Notes under the pieces: model-generated
What the model was told of the DNA's origin: nothing
The model's input: the letters and a program-made list of their open reading frames with translations, nothing else
Database searches by the model: none
Shown here: positions 10,656-21,169 of the stretch, piece after piece
Position numbering within the stretch: the first letter of the stretch is position 1
Layout: every line of letters begins with the position of its first letter
Assembly: GCA_028023455.1 (NCBI GenBank)
Contig: JAQFVV010006221.1
Location: 2,672,001 to 2,736,000, forward strand
Direction of reading: 5' to 3'
DNA from: Epiperipatus broadwayi
Lineage: Eukaryota; Onychophora; Udeonychophora; Euonychophora; Peripatidae
Length of the DNA: 64,000 nt
Position numbers and translations under genes: made by a program

Positions 10656-10764
10656 ATGTCAAGCATTGGTAGCCAAGAGGTCAGTGACAGCTGCTTTACA
10701 AGCAGTTGTCCTGGGTTAGCGGGTTCGCTTCCCGGCTGATGCTATGACACATGAAAAAAAAAAT
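10656..10764 (+). mobile_element. tRNA-Gly-like SINE
   Basis: A near-consensus copy: TGTCAAGCATTGGTAGCC, AAGAGGTCAGTGACAGCTGC, TTTACAAGCAG anticodon-type loop, GCGGGTTCGCTTCCCGG B box, GATGCTATGACACATG and poly(A). The anticodon-like triplet in a 7-base loop TTTACAA would be UAC, although the acceptor and T arms resemble tRNA-Gly. No clear target duplication was found. Confidence 0.88.
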
Positions 10765-10769
10765 AAGGC

Positions 10770-11480
10770 TCTAAATTTATTTCCTAATAAAAGGGACAGA
10801 ATTTCAAAGGGCTTGATTCTTGTCATCTAATTAAAGAATGAATCAATAAAAAAATAATCATTTTTTTTCTTAATAGTAGGGAGGGGAAAAATTAATAATA
10901 TTGTGTTTTAATTATTTTAAATTTTTGTTTATAAATGTTTAATTAATTAGCTTAATAAAATATGATTAATTAATAAAATATTACTATATTAATATTACAT
11001 TAAAGTAACTTTTGGATTACCTCTATATAATCTAATAAATCTTGAGTTTAATTTATGTGCAGTAGAGTCAATTTTACTTATCAGATATCATTTAACAAAA
11101 CTTAGGGGAGGGGAGATCTTTATTCTACTACAAATGTGAGATGCTACTCTGTTGGGAATATAATTATTTATTAAAGCAGTTATAATCCTAATCTTGGATC
11201 ATTTTAATCTATAATGTGTCCAAAATGCTATGATTATAATTTCTCATGTAATATTAACTTCTTTTATTAATCCTGATTATAATAGTATCTACAAGATGTC
11301 ATTATTTAGAGATTGAATGCAGGCAAGTTTTTTTTTCTGCCTTAACAAACGTAAAATAATAATCCAATCTGCATGTTATGCAAAAATTCTATAACAACAA
11401 AAAATTTAAGTTTATAGATCTAATAATAATAATTTGGATTATTGTTTGATGTTCTTGCTAAAATATAAATTAAAGTCTCT
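10770..11480. other. AT-rich stretch, no feature recognised
   Basis: No coding or repeat signal was found. A short G-rich patch at about 11,104-11,116 is followed by slightly less AT-rich sequence to about 11,160, with no splice or coding context. Confidence 0.45.
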
Positions 11481-11486
11481 AAAAGG

Positions 11487-11612
11487 AGAAAAAAACAGGT
11501 CTGTCAGGCATTAGTGGGCGAGAGGTCAGCGACAGCTGCTTTACAAGCAGTTGTCCCGGGTTCGCTTCCCGGCTGATGCTATGACACATGAGAAAAAAGA
11601 AAAAAAACAGGG
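11487..11612 (+). mobile_element. tRNA-Gly-like SINE with A-rich target duplication
   Basis: The body begins CTGTCAGGCATTAGTGGG and ends GATGCTATGACACATG plus an A-rich tail. It lacks the short GTTAGC insertion seen before the B box in the 10.7 and 17.4 kb copies, giving GTCCCGGGTTCGCTTCCCGG directly, closer to a genuine tRNA T arm. Flanking GA(7-8)CAGG words on both sides are a likely target duplication. Confidence 0.85.
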
Positions 11613-11619
11613 CATTACT

Positions 11620-12850
11620 GCAACTTTACTATTTAATTCTTAATAAAAGCTTTTTTGGTCAAACTTTCTGTGTTTAACATTAATGCATGCACACACTATT
11701 TTCCAAAACAGTTTTTAATATCCTTAACTTTTCATTGATGAATCTAAAAATTCTAAAAACAAAAGACATTGAATTAAATCACGCTACAAATTTCTGACTA
11801 TAACCGTATTTTTTTTAGTCCTTTATAAAAATATTTATTTAATGAACTTCTTTTGAAAAATAAATAAATTATGTGTTCAATTAAATTTTGTTTATTTAGA
11901 ATATGAGTTTCACTAAGAGAAGATGTATCAATTTTAAATCATGGCACTTATCTACAAGTTCTATTCTATATCAGGTCAGACAAGTCTACTCATTTTTACT
12001 ATCTATACTTACAATAAATTGAAGATTTTATTTTTAAAAAGATGGATTAATAGATAATGCTTTTTTTAAAATGTACAACTGCAACTAAAGATTTACAATT
12101 TGCTATTCTGTTTCCATCATTAATTTTCTAATAATGAAGATTTTTTATAAATATTTATGTATTCAGATATATTTGCAGAGCAAATAAAAACAAAAGTAAA
12201 AAATTGGAATTAAAATTATTTATGTTATTAAAAAATGTATAGGATATGTTTTATTTATCTTATATATTATATAATCAATTTTTTGAAATTTTATTGAATC
12301 TCTATATTATAATTTTATGTTTTTATTCATATTTTATTTTGTTAGTTTACTTCAACCACAGAACACTATCAGCAATAATTGTTTAATGCTAAAATAGAAG
12401 CTTAACATTTGAAATGTGCACAAACCACATGCTGAAAAGTACTTTTCATGTATAATTATTATTAACATATATATGGCTGTTGTGTATGATAGTTTTATTA
12501 TAATTTACATAAAAAAAGCAGCATAATCCATTGATTTCCATTTGTGATGAGTCATATGATTACATTGTTCCAGTGATGAAATAACTAATATGCTATAAGT
12601 AGCTAAAGAAAATATTGTTAAAAAAAATGGAGAATACAAAAAATACTTAAAGAGTAGACATAAAAGACTGTACTGAAAATTGTGCTAGCCTTTAATCAAT
12701 GAGCATTTTATTCTATGAAACAGCAGAAATATCCTTAGTTAATCCATGATTATTGCTTATTTATGATTGAACCATCATATTTCAGATAATTATACTACTC
12801 ATGAGTGATAAATCACACTGATATCTTTAGTTCAGCAATCAATATACACT
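11620..12850. other. AT-rich stretch, no feature recognised
   Basis: I scanned both strands for later DUOXA exons and saw none. The sequence is A/T-rich with no repeat shared with other parts of the window. Confidence 0.45.
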
Positions 12851-12859
12851 TAAACCTTA

Positions 12860-13105
12860 TATACTCCAAAAGCCACTATGAAAAGATATTTTTGAAACCA
12901 AATGCACTGAGTTAACTTTCAGTGACTTTTCATCAGAATCATAGTGCAAAATTAATTAACAAACAATGCTGAAGAGTAGGCCGGCTAAATAATTGTGCAC
13001 TATGATTCTGGAGAAAAGTCATTGAAAGTTAACTCAATGCTATTAAGTTAAAATATACATATATGGTTTTAAAAATACTTTTTCATAGTGGCTTGACTCA
13101 GCTCA
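12860..13105. repeat. Foldback element (family F), 240 bp
   Basis: The left end reads AAGCCACTATGAAAAGATAT and AGTTAACTTTCAGTGACTTT; the right end gives the reverse complement (AAAGTCATTGAAAGTTAACT, then ACTTTTTCATAGTGGCTT). The unpaired centre, about 12,955-12,985, carries a GTAGGCCGGCTAAAT word. A MITE-type element is likely, with no coding capacity. Confidence 0.75.
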
Positions 13106-13387
13106 AGTTTTTGAAGTATTTCATTAGGATATGAAAAGAGTGTAAAGTTAAATAATTAAACCTTACATCTAAAGTTTTGCCAGTAAATTTGAAATAAATT
13201 TGGTTTTGCTAATATAATACAAATAATATTTAACTTGCTTTTATGACATATATGATAATTTCTCATACATTTCTTAATATAATAACATAGATAAATATAT
13301 ATAGATTGTTTACACAAATAATAATAAATATATATTTCATGAAAATAATGAACAAAATAACTAAATATTTAAGACATTTTAAGATTT

Positions 13388-13515
13388 TCTTTTTCATTTG
13401 TCAAAGCATCGGCCGGGAAGCGTACCCGCAAACCCGGGATAACTGCTTGTAAGGCGGCTGTGCTGACCATTCGACCACCAACGCTTGCCACAGAATTAAC
13501 GCTTGCCACAGGATT
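13388..13515 (-). mobile_element. tRNA-Gly-like SINE (minus strand) with duplicated 5' end
   Basis: In reverse complement the copy reads CAAGCGTTGGTGGTCGAATGG, CCGCCTTACAAGCAG, a B box GCGGGTACGCTTCCCGG and GATGCTTTGAC before the T/A-rich tail at 13,388. Its 5' end is followed by an imperfect repeat of AACGCTTGCCACAG (13,490-13,515), a small tandem duplication of the SINE/flank junction. Confidence 0.85.
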
Positions 13516-13519
13516 ATTA

Positions 13520-14055
13520 TTATTTTTGCTTAAATTTATATATATATAAATGCAATAGTTAAATTATTTGTTCATGTGTAAAGGATATTTATTTTTATAG
13601 AAATTTCCTTATAATAAATAATTTTAAATAAACGATATTAATTTACTAGATGCAATAATCGATAAAACGTTATTGCAGTGCGCTGCCTCAAAATTATTAT
13701 GAGCTTTTATTAATTTTAAACTATTAACACACTGAGATATTTATATTATAAAATTGTTTGACATTTAATCTAATAAGCTATATATAAAAAACAAACTCTT
13801 TAATATTGCAGTTTTCTACAATTTATCTAATACAAGATCATTCATTACCTTTGGAAATAAACTATCATATTTTTGATTTTAATAGCATAAACACACTTCA
13901 TAATGCACCCAATATATATGAAACAAAATCAGAAAGCAGGTTGCATTTATTCCTAGACATAAAAGTCTTTTAGCATTCCATTATTTTTTTAAAAACAAGA
14001 CCATAAATATTTTTTTGCTGTGACTCGCAATTTGGACATTTTTTTTGCTATTATT
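13520..14055. other. AT-rich stretch, no feature recognised
   Basis: I see no exon, repeat family or RNA gene that I can support on either strand. Confidence 0.45.
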
Positions 14056-14059
14056 TTCT

Positions 14060-14600
14060 TATAGTTCTGACTTATGTTTGAGAATTGAGAGGTCCATGTG
14101 ATGTCATTATTACATCTGATTGGCTGTCACATAAGCATGTTTGAAGCGTATCTGTTGAAGGTTTTAGTCTTCACGTTATTACAATATTATCTGTTTGCGC
14201 TTAATAAATTTGATATATTTACGTTCATTAATATTATTTCATTAGATTTAAAAAATTGCTTCGTAGTAAATCGAAAGATTTCGTGTTGTTTATTTATATA
14301 TAATATTTAGTGAATTAAATGTGAAGGTATTTAAGCTTCACACTCTCAGTTCAAAATGCTTGAGTCTGGCTTATTTATATATAAATTGAGGCATAGACGA
14401 AGATGGGTCCCATCTTTTTCTTATAGTTCTGACTTGTGTTTGAGAATTGAGAGAACCATGTGATGTCATTATTACATCTGATTGGCTGTCCCATAAGCAT
14501 GTTTAAAGCGTATCTGTTGAAGGTTTTAGTTTTCACGTTATTACAATGTTATCTGTTTGTACTTAATAAATTTGATATATTTACGTTTATTATTTTATTA
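14060..14600 (+). repeat. Tandem direct repeat, about 357-bp period, two units
   Basis: The block beginning TAGTTCTGACTTATGTTTGAG, with GTCATTATTACATCTGATTG and CATAAGCATGTTTGAAGCG, occurs at about 14,060-14,230 and again at about 14,417-14,590, nearly unchanged. A third copy lies inverted at about 39,240-39,375. The frames starting ATGATGTCATTATTACATC-type are part of the repeat and not genes. The sequence between the two units (about 14,325-14,400) resembles 3,470-3,560 in inverse orientation. Confidence 0.8.
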
Positions 14601-15287
14601 GCAGATGAAAATTTCTGGTGTTATTTTAAATATTTTTTTACTATAAACAAGAAATATTTTTCTATAAATATCCAACTCAGAAAGTTTTCTCACCCACAAA
14701 AATGCATAACAATTATATGTGAGTTATCTAGATTAAAAACCATCCACTATACACTCAGAAAAAGTGTTAATTTCGGTTAAAAAGTTATTTTTATCAAAGC
14801 AATACATAACTTGCCTTGCATTTTAGCATGTTTTAACATTTAGAATCTATCCTATATTACTCCATTTTAGAATGATTTTCATACGCATAAGACTTGTTGA
14901 ATGAAAGCTAATGACCAAATTATTCTGGAAATCTAACTAGCTCTATTACCTGGTGTCAACCGATAATTTATGCATAAACAAAACAAAATGATGTAAAAAC
15001 AGATTAATGCATTACTGTAAAATTATTTGACTTTAATTTAAAACTTACTTGTTAACTTTCCCAAATATAAATCAATTTTTGAATGAGTGAATAAAAATAT
15101 ACCTAGGTATATTAAAGACTTTTAAAAGAGAAAACATTTTAAAAATATGTATATTAAGGATAATTTAATAATGAAAATGAAATGTGTATAATCGATCTAG
15201 CAAGATTAGAGTGCATTAATATATATATATTTAAAGGGTAATTATGCATATAACTATCTAATTTTACTCATATATGCGCAAACTTAC
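14600..15287 (-). other. Intron 2 of the DUOXA gene (start), no further exon seen
   Basis: This lies directly downstream of the second coding exon, whose donor is GTAAGTTT at 15,287 downward on minus. I looked for the next exon, which should continue the second membrane segment and the first extracellular loop, and found none here. The intron is therefore longer than this stretch, or the missing exon is too diverged to spot by eye. Confidence 0.5.
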
Positions 15288-15345
15288 CTAAGATTACGGT
15301 ACCAACGAAAAGACTGACCGTGACACTAATGAACGTTGTAAATCG
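15288..15345 (-). CDS. DUOXA: Dual oxidase maturation factor, coding exon 2
   Basis: This 58-nt exon follows the first coding exon after a 149-bp intron. The acceptor reads TTTTTACTTTTAG and the donor is TTAG|GTAAGT, both close to consensus. In phase with exon 1 it encodes R-F-T-T-F-I-S-V-T-V-S-L-F-V-G-T-V-I-L plus one base of the next codon. It continues exactly where exon 1 stops (after P-G-I-R-K-E), and the R-x-T-T-F-x-x-V-T-x-S-L-F-V-G pattern is the start of the second membrane segment in this family. The combination of exact phase, splice sites and family match makes this exon convincing although it is far too short to stand out as a frame. Later exons, which would encode the glycosylated loop and the remaining membrane segments, were not found. 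Confidence 0.85.
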
Positions 15346-15494
15346 CTAAAAGTAAAAATCACATATTTATTACATTTTTAAAATAAATAAATAAATTTTC
15401 AGTTACGAAAATAACTAATAAAATTTTATTAATATTAGTAAGAATGTCATTATTAAACTCATTTAAATAGTTATTTAAAGTTATATTTATTTAC

Positions 15495-15656
15495 CTCTTT
15501 TCGAATGCCAGGAAAAATAACTAAAAATGCTACAAATATTGAAAAGAAGATAACACATATTGTGACATTAATTATATCTTGAGTGACTGGAATTCTTTCG
15601 GAAGAATAAAGTGTAGGTCCACCATCCTGCCGAAAGCTATCAAACCACCCTTTCAT
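15495..15656 (-). CDS. DUOXA: Dual oxidase maturation factor (DUOXA/NIP family), coding exon 1
   Basis: The family consists of multi-pass ER membrane proteins that bind dual oxidase (DUOX), allow it to mature and leave the ER, and so permit hydrogen peroxide production at the cell surface; insect relatives are known as NIP or Mol. This exon encodes 54 residues starting M-K-G-W-F-D-S-F-R, with the family hallmarks D-G-G-P-T-L-Y (about residues 12-18), a first hydrophobic segment (about 29-49), and P-G-I-R-K-E at the end. The start is the ATG at 15,656. The reading frame continues upstream through a GTG but meets TAA at 15,668-15,666, so no longer start is possible, and a purine (G) stands at -3. 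The donor is GAG|GTAAAT at 15,495/15,494. Upstream, a T-rich tract ending in TATAG at 15,684-15,685 looks like an acceptor, so a 5' non-coding exon probably lies at higher coordinates. Identification rests on motifs recalled from the family and not on a search. Confidence 0.88.
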
Positions 15657-15683
15657 GACCAGCACTTAAAAGTGGAATCGGAT

Positions 15684-15705
15684 CTATATTAAAAAAAATA
15701 ATAAT
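15684..15705 (-). other. Putative splice acceptor upstream of the DUOXA start codon
   Basis: In minus orientation a run of T residues followed by AATATAG precedes ATCCGATTCC and then the start codon about 28 bases later. This is what a 3' splice site for a 5' UTR intron would look like. The matching upstream exon and promoter were not identified; candidates with GTAAGT-type donors occur near 16.78 kb on minus but have no other support. Confidence 0.4.
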
Positions 15706-15869
15706 AATATGAATTTGTTTATAAACATACATATACATATAACATTTAATAATAAAAAATTATGAACTCTAAAAATTTCTTAAGGGAATAAAACTTCATT
15801 TAAACAATAATTATATATATATATATTGAAGATTATACACACAATACAAACCTATGACAAAGCTATAAC

Positions 15870-15950
15870 ATACTTTTAGGCATTGACTATAATCAGAGCA
15901 TCTGCCTCCCACCCCTCAGATTGGTGCTTTGAATCTGGGTTGGGATAAAT
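15870..15950 (+). repeat. Degenerate tRNA-derived repeat
   Basis: ATTGACTATAATCAGAGCA resembles an A-box region, CTGCCTCCCACCCCTCAG an anticodon arm, and TGCTTTGAATCTGGG a B box, followed by TTGGGATAAAT. The spacing is tRNA-like, but there is no poly(A) tail or flanking duplication that I can see. This is a different family from the Gly-like SINEs. Confidence 0.45.
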
Positions 15951-16199
15951 ATGAAATCCTAATAACAATAATATTTGTTTTCAGCTAGATAGCTTATTGC
16001 TAATCTAACTAGCCATTCAATTACTGGAAGTATAAGGAAAGTTTTTAATAAAATCTTGTAAAATTCTCATTGCTTTAGCATTGAAAAACACTATGTGTTA
16101 GAAGAATTAAACTTTTTCTTAATTGTTCTTCTTTGAAAGGTTGTTAGAAATGCCTTTATCTTAATCTAGTCTATTTAAAGGCCGAGTTATAAATACGTT

Positions 16200-16365
16200 T
16201 GCCAGACATCATCTCATCGTCTACCATTATCAATCCACTGCAAGATGAAGGTCTCTCCAAGTTCAACCCATCTTCTCCAATCTTTATCCTCTCTTCTCCA
16301 CATCACACTTTCTTATTTCATCCACCCATTTCACATGCTGTCTCTTTCTGGGTCTTTTACAATCT
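16200..16365 (-). mobile_element. RTE-type LINE, 3'-terminal fragment
   Basis: In reverse complement this encodes the extreme C-terminus of a non-LTR retrotransposon polyprotein: R-P-R-K-R-P-H-V-K-W, then a frame-broken match to the A-K-D-R-x-R-W-I-E-L-G-E-T-F-I-L-Q-W region, then a 3' tail in ATGATGG-type repeats at the low-coordinate end. The same nucleotides occur at 36.57-36.77 and 53.60-53.69 kb. The plus-strand 81-codon frame here is the antisense of this fragment. All three fragments are 5' truncated, as expected of target-primed reverse transcription. Confidence 0.8.
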
Positions 16366-16369
16366 CTTG

Positions 16370-17125
16370 GAATACATTTTACATTTGTTTATATACAGTA
16401 TTACGTTGCCTTTTCATTTGATCACGGCACTAAACTTCATGTAAATAATGGAATACCCCTTCCCCAGCTTTACTATTTTTTGAATTGCTATTTTATCACA
16501 TAGAATAGATCATTAACAAATCATATCCTGAGTTAACATTTTTTTCCATATGAATGATTTTATAAAAAAACAAAACAAAAACTAATAAAACAACTTGACA
16601 CCTTTTGCCTTAGCAATACTTTATAGAAGAATGTTATAAATGATTAGTTTTGAGTTTGAATTGAGTCAATTTCACCTGCTATTGTAATTTATTATATTTC
16701 ATTTCTGTTTATATTTATATTTCAAACAATGCTCATTTTATCAAATAAAAAATAAGATAGAGAATTTGGAATTGGGATAAACTTTACTTACTTTTATATA
16801 TTGCTGATGACAATTAAAATATTCAAGAGCAACGACATTACATTGAACCACATATTCATCCAGCCCGATGACTGATTATGCAATGTTTTAGACCTTGGAA
16901 AAGCATACTTTAATTGGTTCAAATGGGGGGGGGGGCAACAAATATCTTTTTTTTTTTTTAAAATATGTATTAAAAAATGTGTAACTATATTTTTAAAGAA
17001 ATTAGAATTGTTATAACTAGAAATAAAAAAAAATATTGCAAATATCTAATCCTATACTATATATAATTATAAAGAGAAAGTTTTTCCACAGGCTGTGCAC
17101 TCGATAAATAATTAGAACATTATAT
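16370..17125. other. AT-rich stretch with an 11-base G run
   Basis: No coding or repeat family is recognised. A pure G tract of 11 lies at 16,925-16,935, directly before a T/A-rich stretch. Confidence 0.45.
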
Positions 17126-17129
17126 ATAT

Positions 17130-17245
17130 AATTCAAAATTTGCAAAAACATTTTAACGTCTACGTTCCCTATATCATCAAAGAAAAAAAAACTTTTCGTT
17201 ACGCAGACGTTACAACGTTTTTGCAAAATTTGAATTACAAACATA
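17130..17245. repeat. Short foldback MITE, about 115 bp
   Basis: The ends are inverted repeats of about 38 bp: AATTCAAAATTTGCAAAAAC on the left and its near complement GTTTTTGCAAAATTTGAATT on the right, continuing inward with ACGTCTACGTT versus its complement AACGCAGACGT-type sequence. It is richer in CpG than the surroundings. Confidence 0.7.
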
Positions 17246-17385
17246 AACGAAAAGAAAATCAATATTACTTATATATACACAACACACACATATAAACATA
17301 GTCGTGACGATGACATTTTTCTTACAGTTATATATTAGATACTTTTCATCATTTAGTTAAATTGTTAAATGTTTTTTAAAAAAAT

Positions 17386-17511
17386 ATTCAAACTTGTCAA
17401 GCATTGGTGGTCGAGAGGTCAGCGACAGCTGCTTTACAAGCAGTTGTCCCGGTTAGCGGGTTCGCTTCCCGGCTGATGCTATGACACATGAGAAAAAAAA
17501 AATTCAAACTT
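17386..17511 (+). mobile_element. tRNA-Gly-like SINE with target duplication
   Basis: The body is 17,396-17,501: TGTCAAGCATTGGTGGTCG, AGAGGTCAGCGACAGCTGC, TTTACAAGCAG, GCGGGTTCGCTTCCCGG, GATGCTATGACACATGAG and poly(A). A 10-bp direct repeat ATTCAAACTT flanks it (17,386-17,395 and 17,502-17,511). This is the best-preserved copy in the window and can serve as the reference for the family. Confidence 0.93.
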
Positions 17512-17690
17512 TATTTATACATTTGATTGTTAGTTACAAATTAATTGATATTTTCTCTCTTTTCTTCAGGCATTGATGGCCTGATCACTGATAGTCGAAC
17601 ATAGAAATGAAAGCAGTGAACTACCTAGCAAAATTATTCAATTAGATGATGAAAATATTCCAATATATAAATAAATAAGCAATGGTAGTA
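17512..17690. repeat. Diverged family E foldback remnant
   Basis: The words CTTTATTTATACATTTGATTG, TTTTCTTCAGGCATTGATGG and AGATGATGAAAATATTCCAA-type sequence correspond to the inner and outer parts of family E (7.5-8.2 and 20.3-20.7 kb). Confidence 0.5.
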
Positions 17691-17699
17691 GAATATTTT

Positions 17700-20285
17700 G
17701 CATTATAAAATGTGAGTTGTACTTTGAATATATTTTAGTGAACAATGATTATTATATTATTTACTAATATTATACTATTAATTTTGATGAAGCTAATGTT
17801 GTCTTATTTAAGAGAAATGAAATAAAAAGACGAATTAAAAAATCTTTATTATTAAAAATGTACGATTCTGAAAGAACCTTATTTAAAACTTCTTTGAATG
17901 TTAAGGGTGTATGGGAGGTAAGTGGAATTGTGGGTAATGTTTAGTATAAATATGTTATTATTTTGTAGTGCTTTATATTTGAGAAGTTTGCTTGTAGCAG
18001 TGAAACCATTGGTAGTATTTTAGAGTTTATTTTCTTGGTTAGTCTGGTTAAGTTGAATTTGGAGTAATTATATCGCATTACTACAACATATTTTGTATCA
18101 GAATTTGAACCATGTACCCATTAAATGGCATTACATAGAACCGATGAAAAAAAATTAATCCATAAAAAATAAAAAGTAAAATATAAGTATTTTTTAATCC
18201 AAACAAACAAAAAGCTAAACAGTTTTATCTATAATAATGTCAGAAAAATATAATTATTTTCCTGTTGAGAAAATTAACAAATATTTGATAATTACTAATT
18301 TCGAAATGAAGAACCGACTTTTTAAATGTATCAACAATAATAAATTGTTTAATATTTTTAAGATAATAATGAATTATTACATTTTAAAGTAGTAATCATT
18401 AGAATAAAACTGAAAGTCTTCTCACTTGTGAAATGACCTTAAAACATCATGGCAAATATTGCATTTATTTTTGGATAAAAAAAACAGAAAAATCTATATT
18501 TTGTAGAATGTAGGCAGCATAATTTTTATATCATTCATTATATTAATAAAATTAAAAAATACTTGATTATTATTCATAATCATTTTAACTGATTCTTCCA
18601 AAAAAAGAGGCATACACCTGCATTTTGCACCAAGCCTCGGCCATTTGGTCATATATTCTTTATTTTATATTTATTTTATAGCAAATCCATAGCTTAATCT
18701 GTATTTAAAATTTTAATTCCAAAAAAATTCACATTTGGCAGCATTGTTAAAAAACGATTTTTCATTGATATCTATTGTTATCCAGCTTATTTCACCTGAT
18801 AAGCCTTATATAAGGTAAACACTGACTGTCAGCTTCAGCCATTGCTTATCAGGCATTTCTAACTGTCAAATTCAGAAATCAGACCAAAATGTTTATGCTT
18901 TTGTAATAGGTTTTGAACATACATTAATATATTTCTTGTAATTTTTTACATTCATAATTAAGTTTTTACATTAATTTACCTAAATATAAACTTTGATTCG
19001 AAAATTTGTAAATTTTACAAAAAAAATAATCAAGGGAAAGTGAATAGTTCCTGACCGCTATTCAAGACAAGTGAATAATGCTTGATCACTATTTACTTAT
19101 CAATGACATTTGATGACAACCAGCAAAACACAACTATTTTCCATAAATATTTATGTATTTTATAATTATTTTACACTATATTTGACTAATAATGTCGCTA
19201 AGATTTTTATTTAAAATATTTAATTTTAGATTAAGAAAAGACAATAGAAGTGAATAATCAGCATTTGTAACTTCTAAGGCACAATAAATCAGTGTCAATT
19301 TCATATTATGATTGGTTGAAATATAATTCTTTTGTTTTACTGTAGGCTATGTTTCTTATGTTTTTCTTATATTTTTCTTCAGTTATTAATGTTATTTAAA
19401 ATTTTTCATTACATTTAATCAATTTGAGTGTAAAATAATTCAATTTTTAAAAGCTAAATTAAAATAATTCTGATTATTGTAACTTAATATATTTGTGAAA
19501 AGAAATGGGCTAGATCCATATTTGATGAATAAAATCACTCAAATTATTGCTCAATCTGGCCAATAAGAAAATGTGGCACTGAAAGGTTTAATTTCAAAAT
19601 TAATAAATAACTTTTTAAATGTCTTGACTTTTAATCTGTTAATTGTTCTTTCATTTTCTTAATTAAAAAAAAATTCTATTTTTGTGAAATTTTTTTTTTT
19701 TACAAATTTTGTTAAAAGAAAATTCAAAAATTAAATTTGTCTAAAAAATAAAAAAAAAACTGTACAAATAAAAAAAGTATAATAAATAGCAATAAGCAAA
19801 GATAAGTAATCAAATCAAAAAACTTTATTTTAGCCTTCAGACTAAAGGAATTAAGAAAAAAATAAATTCAAATAATAAAAAAACATTTTTTGAAAGATTA
19901 AAATTCATCCTTTAATTACAAAATGACAACAAAAATGTTCATGATACCAATACACTTTCAATTGAGTAATTTTCTTCTAAAAAGCCAATATGTTCATAAA
20001 AAATAAAAATGCAAACATCACATAGTTATTAAAAACAAATATTTAACACTTTTACAAAAAATTTATAAGAAACAAATAAACAAGTGAAAAGTAAATACAT
20101 TTTTCTGTTTTTAAATTGCCAACAAAAGTCTACATTGAGCATGTATAATAGTGTATTTTTTACCAGAATGAGTATTATCTCTTTATTGATATTTTGAGTT
20201 ATTGATAGCTATTGAAATGATTAAAATTACTCTGTCTTTTTATAATGCTACATATTTGAAATGAATTCCTGTCATTAAGATAAAT
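17700..20285. other. Long AT-rich stretch, little recognisable
   Basis: I see no exon or known repeat. The A/T homopolymers are frequent, particularly 19.66-20.10 kb. Around 18.60-18.90 kb is a slightly less AT-rich patch with the near-palindrome AAGCCTTATATAAGG. Around 19.03-19.11 kb the word AAGTGAATA/GTGAATAAT recurs with an inverted counterpart, which may be an old MITE. Confidence 0.4.
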
Positions 20286-20289
20286 TACA

Positions 20290-20690
20290 GTCATATATAA
20301 TACCAGTATTTTCCTGAAGGTTTGTGATGATGGTGTTTTAGTTGTATTTATATGTTGGACTATTTCCATCATCTGAGAATTGAATATCTTTAGAAAAATT
20401 TAACTGTATTTAAATATTCCAAATACAGTCAAACATTGTGTATATAATAATCTGTGTGCTATTACTAATAGTTGAATGCATTTGGAATATTTAAATAAAG
20501 TTAAATTTTTCTAAGGACATTCAATACTCATATTAGATGATGGAAATAGTCCAACATATAAATATAACTCACCGAGAATGCCAGTAGCAGAAACTGGTCT
20601 GGGGTTGGGGATATTCTGCAAAGCTTGTTAAGAGCTTATTTGTGAGCTCTATATATAAATATAACTATATATAATACCAATTATAGATTT
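20290..20690. repeat. Family E foldback element, second copy
   Basis: The arms (about 20,300-20,440 and 20,455-20,570) share GGACTATTTCCATCATCTGA with its complement, and the AGAAAAATTTAACTGTATTT/AATAAAGTTAAATTTTTCT pair. The tRNA-like core seen at 7.94-8.03 kb is absent, so the palindrome is almost uninterrupted. A short family D copy is inserted into its right arm. Confidence 0.75.
20557..20666 (+). mobile_element. Family D short element with 13-bp flanking direct repeats
   Basis: An 84-bp insertion (20,570-20,653) contains GCAGAAACTGGTCTGGGGTT and ends AAGAGCTTATTTGTGAGCTC. A perfect direct repeat TATAAATATAACT flanks it (20,557-20,569 and 20,654-20,666). It matches one half of the 59.69-59.93 kb element. 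A 13-bp variable-type duplication is more typical of retroposition than of a cut-and-paste MITE. Confidence 0.7.
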
Positions 20691-20899
20691 ATGTAAAAAT
20701 AGTTTTTTATGTGAAAAACTGGTAAAAGTATATTTTGTTAAAGATAAGTTGTCATATGTTTTACTATTTTCATACTATTCATTAAACTATTTAGCTTTGA
20801 ATATTATTACACTTATTATTTAAGTAATATTTTGGGTGCAATTTGAAAATTATAATTGCAATTTGTAATGTTATAATTATTTATTATTCTGCATTCAAA

Positions 20900-21165
20900 A
20901 CAGATTATATGTACCCGTTTAAAGAAGTTTCAATCTTTTTGGTCAATTTGCAAACTTTAGTGTCGATATAAATATAGTGAACCATTAATAAAGGAGGAGC
21001 AAAACTTTCTATACGTATTGCTAATAGTGATCATGTGATGTTAATAAAAGAGGGGATTTTACCTTTGTTGCTAAAAGAAGGTTGCCTTGACAATAGTTTG
21101 AAATTGCTGATTGTTATTGATATTGGGATTGTCTGAGTGTTGACTGGTTTTTAATGATATATATA
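20900..21165 (+). repeat. Family G repeat, copy 1
   Basis: It includes AAGAAGTTTCAATCTTTTTG, AACCATTAATAAAGGAGG, and a terminal word TTGCCTTGACAATAGTTTGA followed by ATTGTTATTGATATTGGGAT and TGTTGACTGGTTT. The terminal words recur at 30.95-31.11 and 37.28-37.37 kb. Confidence 0.6.
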
Positions 21166-21169
21166 TAAT

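Noticed and set aside
12860-15280. Further DUOXA exons directly downstream on minus
   Set aside because: Candidate GTAAGT/GTAATG-type donors near 15,041, 14,950 and 13,850 had no preceding frame resembling the next part of the protein.
15657-15665. Starting the DUOXA exon at 15,665, which adds three residues
   Set aside because: That codon is GTG. The first ATG in frame is at 15,656, and a TAA lies just upstream of the GTG.
16199-16444. Plus-strand 81-codon frame
   Set aside because: It is the antisense of the RTE 3'-terminal fragment.
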